Shown here piece by piece: positions 6,353-8,183 of a stretch of DNA of 8,183 nt. The notes under the pieces were generated by a model, which saw nothing but the letters and a program-made list of their open reading frames with translations, was not told where the DNA came from and did not search any database. Position 1 is the first letter of the stretch, and each line of letters starts with the position of its first letter. Origin of the DNA: Burkholderiales bacterium (lineage in GTDB: Bacteria; Pseudomonadota; Gammaproteobacteria; Burkholderiales; Burkholderiaceae); the NCBI GenBank assembly GCA_947447845.1, contig CANFNO010000096.1:1-8183 (forward strand). The letters run 5' to 3'. Made by a program: the position numbers and the translations under genes.

Positions 6353-6908
6353 TCATGTTGGGTAGCAATTGGACGAGTCAACGTTTTGTGACTCAGCCAG
6401 AAAAAGTCCTTCGAATTCCTTGACGGGTACAGGCCGACTGAACAAATAGCCTTGGTAGGAGTAGCAGCCCATACTGGATAAAAAATCACGCTGACCAGCC
6501 GTTTCAACGCCCTCGGCAATCACGGATAGTCCCAAGCTGTCTGCCAAAGCAATCACCATGTTGGCAATGGACGCGTCGTTGGCGTCAGTAAGAATATCCC
6601 TAACAAAACCCTGATCAATCTTGAGTTGATCCAGTGGTAAACGCTTGAGGTAAGAAAGCGACGAATAACCAGTGCCAAAATCATCTAGAGAGAACCCTAC
6701 GCCCTTGGCTTTGAGGGCGTGCATCTTGGTGATCACATCGTCAATATTTGAAACCAGAAGACTTTCTGTTAGCTCCAATTTGAGGTGACTCGGGTTAGCG
6801 CGTGTTCGCTGAAGTGCATTCAAAACTTGCTCAACAAAGTCCACGCGATGAAACTGACGCGCACTAACGTTAATCGCGATAGTGTGAACTTGCCCCTGTT
6901 GTCCGTAC
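6353..6908 (-). pseudogene. EAL-domain cyclic-di-GMP phosphodiesterase, C-terminal fragment truncated by IS3-family element
   Basis: EAL domains hydrolyse c-di-GMP to pGpG and so shift cells towards motility; in Burkholderiales they are often fused behind GGDEF and PAS domains. The frame from the IS boundary to the TGA at 6353 gives 184 residues, against about 240 for a full EAL domain. Visible are INVSARQF (12-19), ELTES (45-49), DDFGTGYSS (75-83), KIDQGFV (96-102), the catalytic-loop EGVET (132-136) and YQGYLFSRP (151-159). These hold most of the metal and catalytic residues (N, E, DD, K, E). The E-x-L signature itself and the first third of the domain, together with any sensor or GGDEF part, are missing upstream. 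An internal GTG at 6844 could start a 163-residue piece, but it would lack the EAL motif. The C-terminus looks natural. The fragment is probably non-functional. Confidence 0.85.
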
Positions 6909-6920
6909 CTCTTAGCTGTT
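6905..6920 (+). repeat. Left end of the IS: GTAC plus inverted repeat
   Basis: GTAC (6905-6908, candidate target duplication) is followed by CTCTTAGCTGTT (6909-6920), the left inverted repeat. The orfB stop begins 4 bases further in. The boundary falls in the EAL frame just before the INVSARQF motif. Confidence 0.6.
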
Positions 6921-6923
6921 CAA

Positions 6924-7826
6924 TTATGCGGCCTTCAATAGCTGTGCCGCGTGCCAGCTTTTCTCAAACTGCATGGGGCTGACATAGCCCAATGTCGAGT
7001 GAATTCTGCGGTGGTTGTAGAACGTCATCCAGTCAATCACCTCGTCCATCGCCTTCCTGCGTGTCTCGAATTTCCTGCCGTACAACCGACCCACTTTCAG
7101 CCGGCCCCAGAAGCTCTCCGTAGGTGCGTTGTCCCAGCAATCACCCTTGCGGCTCATTGAGCTTTTCATCTTGTATCCGGCAAGCGCTGACTGGAATTCG
7201 TGGCCACAGTATTGACTGCCACGGTCTGAGTGGAAGATGACACCTGCCTCTGGCGCTCTGCGGAACCAGGCCATGCGCAGCGCGTCCGTCACCAGTGAAC
7301 TCTGCATGTGTGGCTGCATGCTCCAGCCCACTACCTGGCGGCTGAACAGGTCCAGCACCACAGCCAAGTACAGCCAGCCTTCGTCGGTTGCGATATAGGT
7401 GATGTCACCCGTCCACACCTGATTGGGAGCACTGGCCGTGAAGTTGCGCTGCAGCAGGTTTGCTGCAATGGGTAGGTTGTGTTTGCTGTCGGTGGTGACG
7501 ACAAACTTCCTTTTGCCCCTGGCCTTGATACCGTGCTCTTTCATCATGCGCCGCACGCGCTCCTTGCCCACGCGGATGCCGCGTGCCACCAGTTCCTTCC
7601 ACATCTTGGGCCAGCCGTACTCCTGCTTGACCTCGGCGTGGATGGCCCGGATGTGGGCCAGCAGGGCTTCATTGCTGATGCGCTTGTTGGTGCCAGGCTT
7701 GGATGGCTTATCAGTGCCTTTGCGCCGCATGTTATCGAAGTAGCCGCTGGTGCTCACGCCCAGCATCTCGCAGGCCAGAGATACCGGCCAATGCTTTTTA
7801 TTGCTGGCTATCCAGGCGTACCTCAC
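6924..7826 (-). CDS. IS3-family transposase OrfB (DDE integrase domain)
   Basis: Catalytic half of the IS3-family transposase, made mainly as an OrfAB fusion by -1 frameshifting. It has 300 residues from GTG 7826, which overlaps the orfA stop (GTGA). An N-terminal HTH_21-type region lies at about 50-105 (HIRAIHAEVKQEYGWPKMWKELVARGIRVGKERVRRMM), followed by the rve/integrase core. The DDE triad is complete: D141 in WTGDITYI, D201 in FHSDRGSQYCG and E237 in DNAPTESFW, with 35 residues between the second Asp and the Glu as required. YNHRRIHSTLGYVSPMQFE near the C-terminus is the typical IS3 ending. No stop or frameshift interrupts it. It ends 4 bases inside the left inverted repeat zone, as is usual for these compact elements. 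Confidence 0.95.
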   Translation of the reverse strand: MRYAWIASNKKHWPVSLACEMLGVSTSGYFDNMRRKGTDKPSKPGTNKRISNEALLAHIRAIHAEVKQEYGWPKMWKELVARGIRVGKERVRRMMKEHGIKARGKRKFVVTTDSKHNLPIAANLLQRNFTASAPNQVWTGDITYIATDEGWLYLAVVLDLFSRQVVGWSMQPHMQSSLVTDALRMAWFRRAPEAGVIFHSDRGSQYCGHEFQSALAGYKMKSSMSRKGDCWDNAPTESFWGRLKVGRLYGRKFETRRKAMDEVIDWMTFYNHRRIHSTLGYVSPMQFEKSWHAAQLLKAA

Positions 7827-8119
7827 GTTGATTCCCTTGCGAAGTACGCCGTCGCTTTTTTTAAGATGTCGCGCTCCATTCTGAGACGCGCATTCTCGGC
7901 TCGCAACTTAGCCAATTCCATCTGCTCTGGGCTCACCGGTTTGTCGCCGGCTCCCTTGAGTTGTCCCTTGCCGTGCAAGCGCACCCAGTTCTCCAGGGTC
8001 TGCTTGGGAATGCCCAGAATCTTGGCCGTGACCGCCGCAACTTGGCCACCTTTGACCAACCTGACCGCCTCCAGCTTGTATTCCAGTGTGTACCGTGCCC
8101 GTCGTTTCGATTCGCTCAT
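7823..8119 (-). CDS. IS3-family transposase OrfA (HTH DNA-binding protein)
   Basis: The 98-residue DNA-binding subunit of the IS3-family element, thought to recognise the terminal repeats and, when unfused, to limit transposition. An HTH_Tnp_1-type helix-turn-helix occupies about residues 10-48 (YTLEYKLEAVRLVKGG, VTAKILGIPKQTLENWV). A leucine-zipper-like helix follows (about 66-88: QMELAKLRAENARLRMERD), ending in the typical ILKKATAYFA. The start ATG has a strong AGGAGA 7 bases upstream. Lys87-Lys88 are encoded in the A7 stretch used for frameshifting into orfB. The gene starts about 30 bases inside the right inverted repeat and is intact. Confidence 0.95.
   Translation of the reverse strand: MSESKRRARYTLEYKLEAVRLVKGGQVAAVTAKILGIPKQTLENWVRLHGKGQLKGAGDKPVSPEQMELAKLRAENARLRMERDILKKATAYFAREST
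7855..7862 (-). other. Programmed -1 frameshift site between orfA and orfB
   Basis: On the sense strand, seven A residues (7862-7856) followed by G form a canonical A-AAA-AAA-G slippery heptamer in the orfA frame (TTA AAA AAA GCG). A -1 slip here continues as AGC GAC GGC GTA CTT and joins the orfB frame without a stop. This gives a fusion reading DILKKSDGVLRKGINVRYAW, as in other IS3 elements. Confidence 0.8.
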
Positions 8120-8147
8120 TTCTCTCTCCTAAAACTGATTTTTACCT

Positions 8148-8163
8148 ATCAGCTAAGGAGTAC
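8148..8163 (-). repeat. Right end of the IS: inverted repeat plus GTAC
   Basis: Read on the minus strand, GTAC (8163-8160) is followed by TCCTTAGCTGAT (8159-8148), the counterpart of the left repeat. Only 20 bases of flanking DNA remain in the window to the right (8164-8183), too few to identify. Confidence 0.6.
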
Positions 8164-8183
8164 GTTTTTCGAGGGCAATGTCA

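Larger units (their letters stand above)
6909..8159 (-). mobile_element. IS3-family insertion sequence, apparently complete (~1.25 kb)
   Basis: The element carries orfA and orfB in overlapping frames on the minus strand and is bounded by short imperfect inverted repeats: CTCTTAGCTGTT at the left, and the inverted TCCTTAGCTGAT at the right (9 of 12, core CTTAGCTG). GTAC lies just outside both ends (6905-6908, 8160-8163) and may be a 4-bp target duplication. Because GTAC is palindromic and the next base also matches in inverted sense (C 6904 / G 8164), the repeats could instead extend to 6904 and 8164. The usual TG...CA ends of IS3 elements are not obvious. Length, gene layout and frameshift signal fit the family; both genes look intact, so it may still be active. 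It separates the EAL remnant from whatever lies right of the window. Confidence 0.88.

Noticed and set aside
6012..6519. A 117-codon plus-strand frame and a 166-codon minus-strand frame across 6012-6519.
   Set aside because: The first is Ser/Cys-rich and antisense to the repeat region; the second overlaps the EAL coding region out of frame. Neither looks like a protein.
7479..8132. A 217-codon plus-strand frame opposite the IS.
   Set aside because: It is antisense to intact OrfA and OrfB with complete catalytic motifs.

Overview
The window looks like the chromosome of a beta-proteobacterium of the order Burkholderiales, most likely a Comamonadaceae member (Rhodoferax/Polaromonas type). The basis is the dusB-fis-purH gene order with a short (78-residue) Fis, the moderately high GC content, and the style of the EAL protein. 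This is recognition from memory; no database search was run.

Positions 1-2664 (minus strand) hold a compact housekeeping operon read right to left. dusB (tRNA-dihydrouridine synthase) overlaps fis (nucleoid/regulatory protein) by 4 bases, and purH (last two steps of IMP synthesis) starts 8 bases after fis. purH runs off the left edge. The dusB upstream region (2665-2819) carries a 9-bp inverted repeat that overlaps a good match to the Fis consensus, so Fis may regulate its own operon. Divergently, at 2820-3892 (plus strand), a YqaA/DedA-like membrane protein overlaps by one base (TAATG) a 199-residue, membrane-anchored protein of unknown function.

From about 3900 rightwards the window becomes accessory and worn. 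A two-domain EamA (DMT) permease gene on the minus strand is broken by one in-frame TAA. Next comes an unrecognised 278-residue protein with a twin-arginine-like signal peptide. Its leader holds a 12-base homopolymer (C on the sense strand) and a hairpin directly before the Shine-Dalgarno sequence. The following 504 bases (5849-6352) hold no convincing gene, but contain a pair of imperfect 22-bp inverted repeats about 156 bp across (a possible mobile-element remnant) and a 9-bp hairpin.

The right part (6353-8183) is the C-terminal piece of an EAL-domain cyclic-di-GMP phosphodiesterase, cut off on its N-terminal side by a complete-looking IS3-family insertion sequence of about 1.25 kb. The IS encodes OrfA and OrfB on the minus strand, with a canonical A-stretch for a -1 frameshift.

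I see no clear new multi-gene system. The best leads are the homopolymer/hairpin leader of the Tat-signal protein, the YqaA-coupled unknown protein, the 156-bp inverted-repeat unit and the possible Fis autoregulation site.
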